A model generated the notes under the pieces. The model was not told where the DNA came from, did no database searches, and saw nothing but the letters and a program-made list of their open reading frames with translations. From Durusdinium trenchii (taxonomy: Eukaryota > Sar > Dinophyceae > Suessiales > Symbiodiniaceae): a DNA stretch of 64,000 nt. Positions 36,201 to 41,340 of the stretch are shown piece after piece (the first letter of the stretch is position 1; each line of letters begins with the position of its first letter). The position numbers and the translations under genes are program-made. The stretch lies in assembly GCA_963970005.1 (NCBI GenBank), contig CAXAMN010029005.1, forward strand, positions 74,855 through 138,854, in the 5' to 3' direction.

Positions 36201-37380
36201 CCTCAAGTGCCTCAGTAAGGTAGGAAAGTCTGTCCACGGGATCTTCACTGCCGGCCTGCATTAAAGCAAACTCATCTCCGCTTGTCATCCTCGGCTTTTT
36301 GTGCCTCTTCTGGGTGCTATCGCTAGTGCACTCTGTGTTTTCCTGGCAGTGAACGTCTAGTAAGACACCCGATTCAATGTCAAGCCGGTCAGTTATACTC
36401 AGTGTTAGAGACTTTCCTCTGGGAGTTGCTGTCAGAATTTTCCTGTTAGGATCTTCGTTGATTCCCAGTTGCAAAAGGACATCTCCTAAAGTATCCGTTC
36501 TCAAGAATCTGAGAGCAACACGCGTCACTGGCAAATTACATCTGAGCTCGAAAATGGCCGTCCGTGCCGGTCCTTTATCAAGCCACGTCGGCTGAAAGAT
36601 GACGGCTGCATCGGTAGATTTCTCAATCGGATCTATCAGGGTAGCAGATAATCTGCCCTCACCACCAAATCTCTGGTAGGTAGAGAGCGTGCGAATGCTC
36701 CATGATTCCTTGGAGTGCAGGTTCAAGGTTTCATATCTGTATTGCAGAGTTCTGCCCTCTGGAAGGACCCAAGCTTCTATCCTGACCGTAGGAAAATTTG
36801 GGTCGATTAAAAGCCTAGCTTTGAGGTAGGCTCTAAGCAAGTCATTTTCCTGTGCTGCAACAAGACCGTAATGAACACTCCCGAATTTGCTAGGAACTTC
36901 ATCGGAGATCTGATGTTGTCCAATGAGCTCGATGCCTGGAATTGATTCGAAATCTTGCATGAAAGAGACTACATCATTCAGTATTGTTCTTCTGACTAAC
37001 AGCCCCCCATGTGTGATTTCATTCGTTATTCTTCTTCTACGTTCGATAACCCGGTTGTGAAAGGCGCATGCACTGAAACTAAAGATCTCTCCATCTGAGT
37101 CCTGCCCTACATCTACAAGCAAATATGCAAGCCGGCAGGTCTCTTTGTAAACCAGTACGTGCGTCTCATCAGGCACTGCAGAGAACTCTTTTGGCTGCGG
37201 CCGGACAAAAACGAAATTACATCGACCTCGGCACTCTTCTTCCCACAACGCATTGGCCACTTCTCGAATCGAGACTTTCTGACCAGGCGCGAATTTAGAG
37301 TGTCTACTCTGTCCGCTACAACCATTCTCCAGTGCAAGCCAGAACCTAAAATCCAAATGCTGTTCGGTGAAAGGGTCGTA
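27205..37380 (-). CDS. Retrotransposon ORF2, 3' portion: module array, RNase H, endonuclease, reverse transcriptase
   Basis: The frame is open for about 3,391 codons from the junction with the nested element to TGA. It has no true start of its own; the frame is continuous with 38029-40113 once the insertion and one TA are removed. Residue numbers below count from 37356. Residues 1-1950 hold about eight copies of an unrecognised module with acidic linkers. Residues 2061-2218 are RNase H, 2303-2573 an EEP endonuclease, and about 2826-3222 the reverse transcriptase. The C-terminus continues after YKHLG with a thumb-like helical region and several Trp/Cys residues. The order RNase H - endonuclease - RT is unusual, since RNase H normally follows RT in the LINE clades that have it. 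No frameshift or internal stop is seen across 10 kb. Confidence 0.92.
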   Translation of the reverse strand, partial: YDPFTEQHLDFRFWLALENGCSGQSRHSKFAPGQKVSIREVANALWEEECRGRCNFVFVRPQPKEFSAVPDETHVLVYKETCRLAYLLVDVGQDSDGEIFSFSACAFHNRVIERRRRITNEITHGGLLVRRTILNDVVSFMQDFESIPGIELIGQHQISDEVPSKFGSVHYGLVAAQENDLLRAYLKARLLIDPNFPTVRIEAWVLPEGRTLQYRYETLNLHSKESWSIRTLSTYQRFGGEGRLSATLIDPIEKSTDAAVIFQPTWLDKGPARTAIFELRCNLPVTRVALRFLRTDTLGDVLLQLGINEDPNRKILTATPRGKSLTLSITDRLDIESGVLLDVHCQENTECTSDSTQKRHKKPRMTSGDEFALMQAGSEDPVDRLSYLTEALEVRAIACTTWYHPWSSRDEILERRRQQHCRLNADLKRQLEGFWADITGGRSLIVFPVRPMPTRDLVKDPTFILTNRIAHDRAFILFDFLADSNSRRGTAMLRILASPTSVDWVFDQLAPAHRCREDNQLCFIQTGPRRSWWHQDIELWSGIHLKLFEIGADSASDTTQTTCQRTCSSASQSTDNQEENSPRQMEDEAQLMQRTNPPRLSRLWTWIIDHSEVATVAISSWRHDAFARNSCQANKRILTLDRSREPVDQIWRAWRGTLVDRPYVVLVTDTYSDGGGPATNVIILDGDDERVTAVLVDYSSDDWVLSRTCLWDNAFPSFEQIFSRVAPYNQCHINICRIRVRDRTYRRGERIPLFEGSLLRLTETRLPDSTDSDSEATREGSTTETCETGSYASSQELSDENSQTQLPLALGEFTRDSHGRPINVRLQRNGITELYQHEQAFRAHADRLTLWADDRDLIGEVRYRRSQSLPVEIVCLIFDDTSELPYRLVVKWEAAQNNIDRLDFTASLRKAMWDRTSPSERIIVGPAAAQPSTRQQNGRDDLYVLVQADSREEQVIMVVINYVTDDIDQYFIRAIHNGHVVSRDIILEKLVMTGLCAAVRCKVGKDGVEWQHTHYPISFGERVDVEVRLDEEPGPCTPEHQQPEINGVPESPELSDDSELMQRSLAMRHAPWMPPQRRHRQSPDLPLEADIEQVRRRTQEQSMSCERHDVNFFFVHETSVGNTHWVGSCASEDYTDQNRFRLWFLRQLPSGSRGPRRAYLTSTRLIRGHWSVLVVRQSSRSPAPVILRLLWIGTRFPALHVIPTDGSQSAWSIYSLALGEGEDRTEECRVATQVNDMVVNPHQTLNLLPGTVLDIQEIEHLSPVDHGARGSESSFLQISSLLFATPVLAFKNIEYEDNAVTNHMVEELTWHMATDHDWIDMVLRRHWVLQGWPYVESAVLLMPASFNNQQPEEIRITWDATDWEGRILVNAVWRQWPFLNNVRFRLFRVDPMWMVGNDNYEIVLILQTQEMKGSSKPVVVLTEVIDWHQGQLLTQQTAHCMPQSITVREAVEITGTRACSNLACELRVDGVQTFAYKRLYLKSGMMLTIIVRDAVVGDLRFRIPHEENRIQEQRPWYARDQVFPHNGPLLVIRVQEQFDRTDTRVRIPVETWHTWAILCRKLSKHWSDFRQEEFSKFDVNRYWMKVRELRANMKVIIVTDSEIPEKDQPILLIVRNSLSLDTLLLALIWPDSITYMEILHKAGIAELCDFRAVDCAVYKNGRSMRFVSDIRVREGDIIEIKAQLMTNACTCSSGLNSDSSDEEVSFMQQPTPPTTLSTRSVIDTTTAASSGPPPVDYPEHFITQDAALAAVRTFLREYWQATPWYSTQTELRVHCVSFGNSISTVTDEDCPADLLESPTPGARFRSWCLRVCRSDSPYNFRAFPAAYEFYQNVPTVLLVAECRGRDAPIIVQIVPPPDDDVSTLVYVATQSVMLHNIIDWVEEHYLLDYDFEIRINGVTHDPREIVAFLPGDLMVIAWVDSLLSQQEGTYIPPGRLSNVGSSGITWESEVDRHDDEHTLMQLPPRERAEYLASQYAKNNFDDLRPPGNPDKSDKVGDAALPIELDRCILTSETQLESEITAKKLETYLDFDFGSEQLDHDFDKLRSLTPEFAKRLQELYWCLMEDWYSPNISSIEVYTDGSFDGKYSSWAFAIVFYEYNDLGVLGFQYGMVDLTVTSNSCLGEARHSAHTGELFALVHATWWLIRFTRVAGWTGDINFWWDATTAGRKASGDNKAQDPVGKLVRMLQQSLETLHHPNRIEHHHVKAHTGSLFNELVDSAAKQALIEHGMQPLTHQGDGGLLARLIQDHCASLPWLWRFFGKTTLDAQLPEFSQGKMIVQRPTADIKPKELSLITNEMMLELDQSRGHKEVDCHLTIATYNVMSLAEDEPTLLHQSGRAALLRAQFDHAGIGLAGLQETRTQQGTIQSRSHIRFCSGSDQNGLLGVELWVSLAISIGTDAKGREHYFKPNEFAVLKADPRRLFVHCRNGFMNVLIVVAHSPHSGDKLDTRRQWWTELGHDLQVLADGKEIIMCLDANARIGESRGWHVGDLADNITTVNGQFLIDILEEFQLMLPATFADYHWGTICTWTHPASKTESRLDYIAIPVSWGRGHLASWVASDIHAGHAAVDHACAVFAIAWKALVQPLTKTRRGFDKAALQRPEARPILQEIVQNAPQPDWNVNASVHSAQLTSYIRNELVKSFPNERSMHQRAVASEEATKLCKQITRYKRELRPYKKMYKDLALRRFFYAWKGELWQETQLQWAHRLQLRMTVLQRELYSMSRDLKLCLRRDRNGFLQDLVSKTQGLNVAEVFRLLKPLMHKARVRNAARPLPRIEKLDGQFCESLEEVSERWTEHYAALEGGRKREITTFVLEQIKRQSVEPMPDWQKLEDLPSLLDLEAALHRVHINKAMGPDAIPGEILHLLPRECARLLFPLLMKFATTLSEPLQWKGGKLISLYKGKGSMSACASFRGILLMSTIGKAIRASMRAKVNEPFVLNSSTTQFGGKPQQSVIFGAQIVRHFCARQKARNASAIILFCDITSAFYRLLRQIAVGANTSDEDVAAILKRLGLKEEVMETLHSALQGHTAYDELGATGSQKALLAESLQGTWFRMEQGSLVETTMGTRPGDSWADVTFNVLFSAVLSEVLEELRPLGATISVPNRCEKILQSLEDGEEAEEVLHSTWADDLAVMLAVESPAQAERISSLAAQSLLSALAKRGMEASIGAAKTAILMCLRGQGAIQAKRRIFCKPDPIVPVILEHRTVQIPIVTQYKHLGGILNAKSTLMDEVHARVGKAKSGFWRIAKTILRNKQIALETRTQICEVTAMSILQWGVGAWPILQKGEWKCWEAACWHLMKLLSPCRPRPDLHTSNDEIFLSLNMQWPGDRIQAARIRHLGSMVIAGPNALWGMFRQDPQSTAAMQRSLEWFWNGTGRDQMFPPKQIGRPGEF
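27690..28880 (-). other. Reverse transcriptase domain of ORF2
   Basis: Conserved blocks in order: INKAMGPDAIPGE; LISLYKGKG and FRGILLMSTIGK; motif A CDITSAFY (28422-28445); motif B GTRPGDSWADVTFNVLF; motif C STWADDLAVML, with the catalytic Asp pair at 27994-28005; motif E YKHLGGILN. The residue before ADD is Trp where most non-LTR enzymes have Phe or Tyr (F/YxDD). Both catalytic Asp of motif C and that of motif A are kept. Confidence 0.93.
29637..30448 (-). other. EEP (APE-like) endonuclease domain of ORF2
   Basis: The motif series of the family is present: TYNVMSL (Asn), LQETRT (catalytic Glu), AHSPHSG, LDANARIG (Asp/Asn pair), RLDYIAIP and a final VDHACA (Asp-His). This domain nicks target DNA to prime reverse transcription, in agreement with the 13-bp duplication and A-tail. 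Confidence 0.92.
30700..31175 (-). other. RNase H domain of ORF2, placed upstream of endonuclease and RT
   Basis: Recognisable RNase HI blocks: EVYTDGSFDG (first Asp), HTGELFALVHATWW (Glu), FWWDATTAGRK (Asp), HHHVKAHTG (His) and NELVDSAAKQAL (last Asp). All four acidic residues and the His are kept, so it is probably catalytically competent. Confidence 0.9.
31498..36600 (-). repeat. Array of about eight ~225-residue protein modules within ORF2
   Basis: Each module ends in a stretch of the pattern hydrophobic-x-x-x-G...hydrophobic-x-x-G-x-x-hydrophobic-x-hydrophobic. Examples are IESGVLLDVHC, LWSGIHLKLFE, LFEGSLLRLTE, SFGERVDVEV, LLPGTVLDIQE, LKSGMMLTIIV, VREGDIIEIKA and LPGDLMVIAWV. Each is followed by an acidic or Ser-rich linker. 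Six linkers here carry a Q motif: LMQ at 36256-36264, 35602-35610, 34195-34203 and 31498-31506, FLQ at 33550-33558, FMQ at 32257-32265. Spacing between Q motifs is 218, 469, 215, 431 and 253 residues, close to single or double module lengths. The terminal stretch recalls a beta-grasp (ubiquitin-like) fold, which is a guess. Confidence 0.65.
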
Positions 37381-38026
37381 CCCAATAGACCAGGTTAGAC
37401 AAAAAATTGTCTAATAGACAATTTCTTAAAATTTGTCTATTAGTTAAATTTTTGTGATTTGTCTTAGACAACTTTATGTGACGAAAAGTTATCTAATAGA
37501 CAAAACAAAAGTTGTCTAATAGACAAAAATCTGCTGTCTTAGACAAATTTTCGCGGCTGCAAACGAGGAAATTTCAAGGAAATTTCCTCGAAACTACCTC
37601 GTCTGTTTTTCAAAACTTCCTTCAAACTTCCTTTCTTTTTGTGGCAGTTTGGAGGTAGTTTGATGGAAATTTGTAGGCAGTTTCAACCTGCAAGTGTGGA
37701 AGTTTGTCATGCACATGGACTGAAACTGCAATAATATGCAAATGTTGTAACATAAACTTCCTCATGCCTATGATGAAACTGCAAGTAAACTTCCTCAGTG
37801 CCTGTGGTAGTTTTGAGGAAGTTTTGATTTGTCTGAGACAACAAAATTGTCTCAGACACAGCCAAAAATAGTCTAAGACTGTTTCTTCAAAATAGACTTA
37901 GACAAATTTTGAAAAGTTGTCTTAGCCAAAAATCATGTTGTCTTAGGCAACAAAAAAGTTATCTAATAGACAATTTTTTTACAAAATAGATCTTAGACAA
38001 AAAATAGTCTAACCTGGTCTATTGGG
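37381..38026. mobile_element. 646-bp MITE-like element nested in ORF2 (TA target duplication)
   Basis: The ends are perfect 20-bp inverted repeats (CCCAATAGACCAGG... and complement), followed by looser similarity. TA stands on both outer sides (37379-37380 and 38027-38028), as in Tc1/mariner-type insertions. The body is AT-rich, has no transposase frame, and carries repeated GTCTAATAGAC and GTCTTAGACA words near both ends. Removing 37381-38026 plus one TA (648 nt, 216 codons) restores one continuous ORF2 frame (CTA-TAC-GAC). Transposition must have relied on an enzyme encoded elsewhere. Confidence 0.9.
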
Positions 38027-40113
38027 TATAGGGATTGGATACCCACGTTCCCTTCGTCTTCCTCAAGTCTGTGACTTGGGTCATCCCTAAGGAAGCAAGT
38101 GTCAGGGTTGACACCCTGCGCATGTCTGCCTCCATCTAATGAATCCTCTACAACATAAGCTTCCCTATCTGTACAATGCTTATCATCCGGTCGGTCCTTC
38201 GGAAAGCAAAAACTTGGGAATCCTTGGTTGTTTGAGGCAAAATTGTAGCCTTCTTTAGTTAGCTTGTTGCTATCCTTCCCACAAGGCTGAGGGGATACGT
38301 CCTGCATGCGTTTGATCTGGACCTGGGCATCACTCTGAGGTCGTTGCCAGCTAAGTCGCGACTCTGGTTGGTCAACAATGTCGGACAAGATAGTAGCACT
38401 GACATTATCAGAGTAGTAGCCTCTGGTCTGAGCAGGACTAGCAAGACTAGGGTCGAAAAGGCTGCGTTGCTCCTGCAGCCTATGAAAGTGCCCGCTCCTG
38501 CTATTCTGGAACAGAGAAAAGTCTTCCGTCTCTGTCAGAGGGCATCTACTTTCCTGTTCGATCACTAAGTCGACTCTCTGCCATCCTTGCAGCCTGTATT
38601 GGCGTCTAATCTCATACCTACCCTCGACAAAGGCTCTGCAGACAAAACCTTGGCTGAGGCATATCTCTTGATTATTCGAGGCTTCAATAAGCTCTGTGAG
38701 GGATACGACGCTAGGGACGATCTTGGCTATGACCTGTGCACTATGCTCGTCAATAGTCCTTATAAGGATGGCTTTTTCACTCGGTGAAAGCCTACCCGGG
38801 GCCGCAATGGCCATCAGCATCGTCTCTCTTGCAAATCGAATATCGTTGAAATTCTGAGGTATGACGGCGCCTAAGGTGATTAGTTGCTCAGGAGCGAATT
38901 CGCTTCCTAATGAAGACCGAGCGTTGATGCGAAGCTGGTCTGGTGTTGGAAAGTTTGATGCATGTATACCAAAGGTCCAAATCCGTCCTGCACTAATCGT
39001 GGTATAGACTCCAATTTCTGGCCAATGCTGGTTGTTAAACCAGTAAGTCTCAGCTGGAGTTCTAAATGCTGCTGGGTTTGCAGTCAAGGTGTTTCGAACC
39101 CAAGTTCTGATGAGTTCAGGGTCTTCCTGAGGCAGTTCATTTGGCGGTGGCCTATATTGGAAAAACAAAGCTTCATCGTAAGAGGCTACGGCTGAACTAC
39201 CATTCTCTTGGATGGCTAACTGGATATTCGTATAAACCCCAACTGCATGCGCGGATATGGCATTCAAGCATAGTATCAGACGTGTCAAACTGATGCTTGT
39301 CCGTCGTCTCCTGGGTTTCGAAAGTCTGCATAATCCAGAAGAACGAGCTTTCTTAATCCTCTGGAGTTTGTATTTGCGGAGCTGATCTCTGAGGGAAGCT
39401 GCTCCAGCAAGCAAAACAGCCAGTGAAAGTACTAAATAGCTGCAGGCACGGATATGCACACCGTCTTCCCCACAAATTAAACTGATGATCCAGGTCAGGT
39501 TGCAAAGCCCTCCGCCAAGAATCACAGTATATACTCTCTTGCATCGGTAAAGGAATCTTCTCCTTTCGTGCAAAATTGAACTAGGGTGCCGAGGGCCAGT
39601 TCCTAAGGAAAGCACCTGACACAACAAGCTCACCATGATGCAAAAAAGCAAAATGCTGGCACAGAGAAATGCCGTTCTAACATGTCCACTTGCAACGGTA
39701 TCATGGCAAGGGGCTGCCACAGGCGGGTCTTCCCCACCAATGACGAAAATATGGGCCATTTCAACCTCTCCCATGCAAATGTTAAGTGATGCAGCTACTA
39801 TAGTCTCCTCCGTGGAAAATGCCAAATCTTCCCAAAGAACATCAGGCTGGAGTAGACCGCATAGCTCTAAAGATTGCTGAGCTCTCCCGTCTTGCAATAG
39901 CAAATGTCGCAAATCTGTCCCAGGATTGCTCGTAGCATCACTGAACTTTCGATTCCATAAAACTCGGTCACTTACAGCTGCTCCAGTCGCCTTGAAAGTG
40001 GCGCCAACGGTCCTCGGCTGTAAGTGCTCATACTGACCCTCTCTCAAAGCTTGGCCTTGTCGTCCACCAAGAAGGCCGCTGCGAATTCTTGAGAGTCCTC
40101 CTGGCTTTCCCTT
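37993..40113 (-). CDS. Retrotransposon ORF2, 5' portion with membrane segments, truncated by the nested element
   Basis: Counting from the proposed frameshift site, this gives 706 residues; the last dozen codons and the TAA stop are read inside the nested element. The same frame is open upstream to 41106, but that stretch is only the shadow of ORF1. Four hydrophobic segments occur: AFLCASILLFCIMVSLLCQVL (39677-39615), VYTVILGGGLCNLTWIISLIC (39536-39475), SYLVLSLAVLLAGA (about 39440-39390) and LTRLILCLNAISAHAVG (39297-39240). The fourth looks like a signal peptide with cleavage after AHA and is followed by a soluble region with Trp and Tyr. Near the end an acidic stretch with SLFQ (38506-38514) resembles the linker motif found further on. 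A membrane part in a LINE ORF2 is unusual. Confidence 0.75.
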   Translation of the reverse strand, partial: KGKPGGLSRIRSGLLGGRQGQALREGQYEHLQPRTVGATFKATGAAVSDRVLWNRKFSDATSNPGTDLRHLLLQDGRAQQSLELCGLLQPDVLWEDLAFSTEETIVAASLNICMGEVEMAHIFVIGGEDPPVAAPCHDTVASGHVRTAFLCASILLFCIMVSLLCQVLSLGTGPRHPSSILHERRRFLYRCKRVYTVILGGGLCNLTWIISLICGEDGVHIRACSYLVLSLAVLLAGAASLRDQLRKYKLQRIKKARSSGLCRLSKPRRRRTSISLTRLILCLNAISAHAVGVYTNIQLAIQENGSSAVASYDEALFFQYRPPPNELPQEDPELIRTWVRNTLTANPAAFRTPAETYWFNNQHWPEIGVYTTISAGRIWTFGIHASNFPTPDQLRINARSSLGSEFAPEQLITLGAVIPQNFNDIRFARETMLMAIAAPGRLSPSEKAILIRTIDEHSAQVIAKIVPSVVSLTELIEASNNQEICLSQGFVCRAFVEGRYEIRRQYRLQGWQRVDLVIEQESRCPLTETEDFSLFQNSRSGHFHRLQEQRSLFDPSLASPAQTRGYYSDNVSATILSDIVDQPESRLSWQRPQSDAQVQIKRMQDVSPQPCGKDSNKLTKEGYNFASNNQGFPSFCFPKDRPDDKHCTDREAYVVEDSLDGGRHAQGVNPDTCFLRDDPSHRLEEDEGNVGIQSLYPIDQVRLFFV

Positions 40114-40979
40114 TTTGGGCTTCTTGACCGGAGCCTCTTGGGAACTGTGAGATCTGTTCCAAGCTTGCCTGCAGCTAGTTGGATTTGTCTCATTCTGAAT
40201 TCTCTCTGTTTCTTGGCTAGGTCTGCCGGCGATGGATCCGAAGGGGATGGCAGCACAACCTCCTTGCTCTCGTTCGGCAAGACTTCCTCTGCTGAGTGCT
40301 TTGAGCTCTGAGCCAATGCAAAGGCCTGAAATTGCTGTTGCAGCCTCATCAACTGCAAATGGGTCTCTCTTTGAGCTTCCTGAGAATCTTCGAGCTGCCT
40401 TCGGAGTTCCTCCTCCACAGTCAAGGTCTCTACAGGCATGTCTCCCTCTTCTTTGGCTTCCGTGATCGCCAACTCTAGTGTCTTGATCTCGGACAGAAGC
40501 TCGCCCATCTCCTTCTCGTATGTCTTTTCTTCTTCTGTTCTGTGCTGTTCTATATAAGCCAGGAAGGCCTTGTAAGCCTCTTCTCTCTTGCTCTTGGCCA
40601 CTTTTACCTTCTCCAGCTTCTGAACAAGCTTCCTTCGGTCGTTGAGGTCCTTCTGCTTCAGCTTCAACTCCTCCATGGGATCTGGAGCAATAGCTTCGGC
40701 CACCTCCTTGCTCATTCTGAGATTGTTGGTCTCCACCACATCCTTCAACAAATGCCGAAGGTGTGAATCCCCAGCAGTAACCGCCGAGGATGACGAAGAG
40801 GATCCCTGCTCCTTGGAAACAAAGTCTTTGTAACCAGGAAGCTTTGGCTCGTCTTCTTTGCCGCTCTTTTTCTTCTGCGGCTTCTCTTGCTCCTTCTGAG
40901 CTCTCGGCCATGCACCTTGCCACCATTGGCTCTTGCCCTGGCCTTTCTGCTTTCCTTTCCCTTGGGACCATCCTCCCAT
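40044..40979 (-). CDS. Retrotransposon ORF1 (gag-like coiled-coil protein)
   Basis: The product is 311 residues from the first ATG of the element RNA. The frame is open a further 70 codons upstream to 41189 without an ATG. The N-terminus is basic and Gly/Lys/Gln/Trp-rich (MGGWSQGKGKQKGQGK), followed by a Ser run. Residues about 85-220 are a charged heptad-like coiled coil (KLKQKDLNDRRKLVQKLEK and onward). The end has an RSRSPKRE basic motif. There is no CCHC knuckle or RRM. By position and character it is the RNA-binding, particle-forming ORF1 protein expected of a LINE. The candidate slip site lies 24 codons before its stop. Confidence 0.8.
   Translation of the reverse strand: MGGWSQGKGKQKGQGKSQWWQGAWPRAQKEQEKPQKKKSGKEDEPKLPGYKDFVSKEQGSSSSSSAVTAGDSHLRHLLKDVVETNNLRMSKEVAEAIAPDPMEELKLKQKDLNDRRKLVQKLEKVKVAKSKREEAYKAFLAYIEQHRTEEEKTYEKEMGELLSEIKTLELAITEAKEEGDMPVETLTVEEELRRQLEDSQEAQRETHLQLMRLQQQFQAFALAQSSKHSAEEVLPNESKEVVLPSPSDPSPADLAKKQREFRMRQIQLAAGKLGTDLTVPKRLRSRSPKRESQEDSQEFAAAFLVDDKAKL
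40113..40119 (-). promoter_or_regulatory. Candidate -1 ribosomal frameshift heptamer CCCAAAA
   Basis: In the ORF1 frame the bases read C CCA AAA, fitting the X XXY YYZ rule. Slipping one base back gives CCC AAA and enters the ORF2 frame exactly, which is open from here. ORF2 has no ATG near its start, and the ATG just after the ORF1 stop is in the third frame. A downstream stimulatory structure was not examined. Confidence 0.5.
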
Positions 40980-41327
40980 AGGATATATATTCTTCTTGAC
41001 TGCGGCCTGTCCAGTTCGCACCGAGGAGTGATGCGCTTGAAGCAGTGCCTGTGCACGTCGAAGACGTTGCAGTGTGTCCTGAGGCAAGTGGGTTGCCTGT
41101 TTGCAAGCTCTAACCAGTTGTCGCGCTTTCGATCTGTTCGACCTCAAGCGCCTATGCCAGCTCGGGCTTCTAGCTCTATAGATCGCCACCGTTCAGCCCA
41201 AAGAGGAAGTCCGCAACCCCACCAACAACGAAACCAGCTCTATGGCTACCGACGGCGACCCGCGAGGTCGAACTCGTGAGAGTTCTGGGGCAAAGGCTAC
41301 GCACGCTGTTGTGCGCCTCTGAGCCCT
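40980..41327 (-). other. Retrotransposon 5' leader without ATG
   Basis: 348 nt from the element's 5' border to the ORF1 start contain no ATG in any frame, against about five expected by chance. This supports both the border and the choice of ORF1 start. The leader should also contain any internal promoter, but none is recognisable. Confidence 0.65.
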
Positions 41328-41340
41328 CGCGATGGTGCAC
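41328..41340. repeat. Target-site duplication, 5' side of the retrotransposon
   Basis: CGCGATGGTGCAC, identical to 25424-25436. Confidence 0.92.

Larger units (their letters stand above)
25437..41327 (-). mobile_element. Full-length giant non-LTR retrotransposon, 15.9 kb (15.2 kb without the nested insertion)
   Basis: The element is bounded by a perfect 13-bp target-site duplication and ends in nine A. No long terminal repeats are seen. It encodes an EEP-type endonuclease and a reverse transcriptase, placing it with LINE-like elements. Order along its RNA: ATG-free leader (41327-40980), ORF1 (40979-40044), ORF2 in the -1 frame (40113-27205, interrupted by a 646-bp element), ORF3 again in the -1 frame (27277-25469), a 23-nt untranslated end, and the A-run. 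Apart from the insertion, ORF2 is open for 4,086 codons, so the copy must be young. The size and the module-rich ORF2 are far outside ordinary LINE dimensions of about 4-8 kb. Confidence 0.9.

Noticed and set aside
40114-41106. N-terminal third of the long minus-strand open frame ending at 37993
   Set aside because: It is the -1 frame shadow of ORF1. Its composition (Gly/Arg/Gln-rich, no hydrophobic rhythm) is that of a shifted coiled-coil gene, and it begins with a non-ATG codon.
25437-41327. LTR retrotransposon or virus interpretation of the large element
   Set aside because: No long terminal repeats, integrase or aspartic protease motif; EEP endonuclease, A-tail and a 13-bp duplication indicate target-primed insertion.
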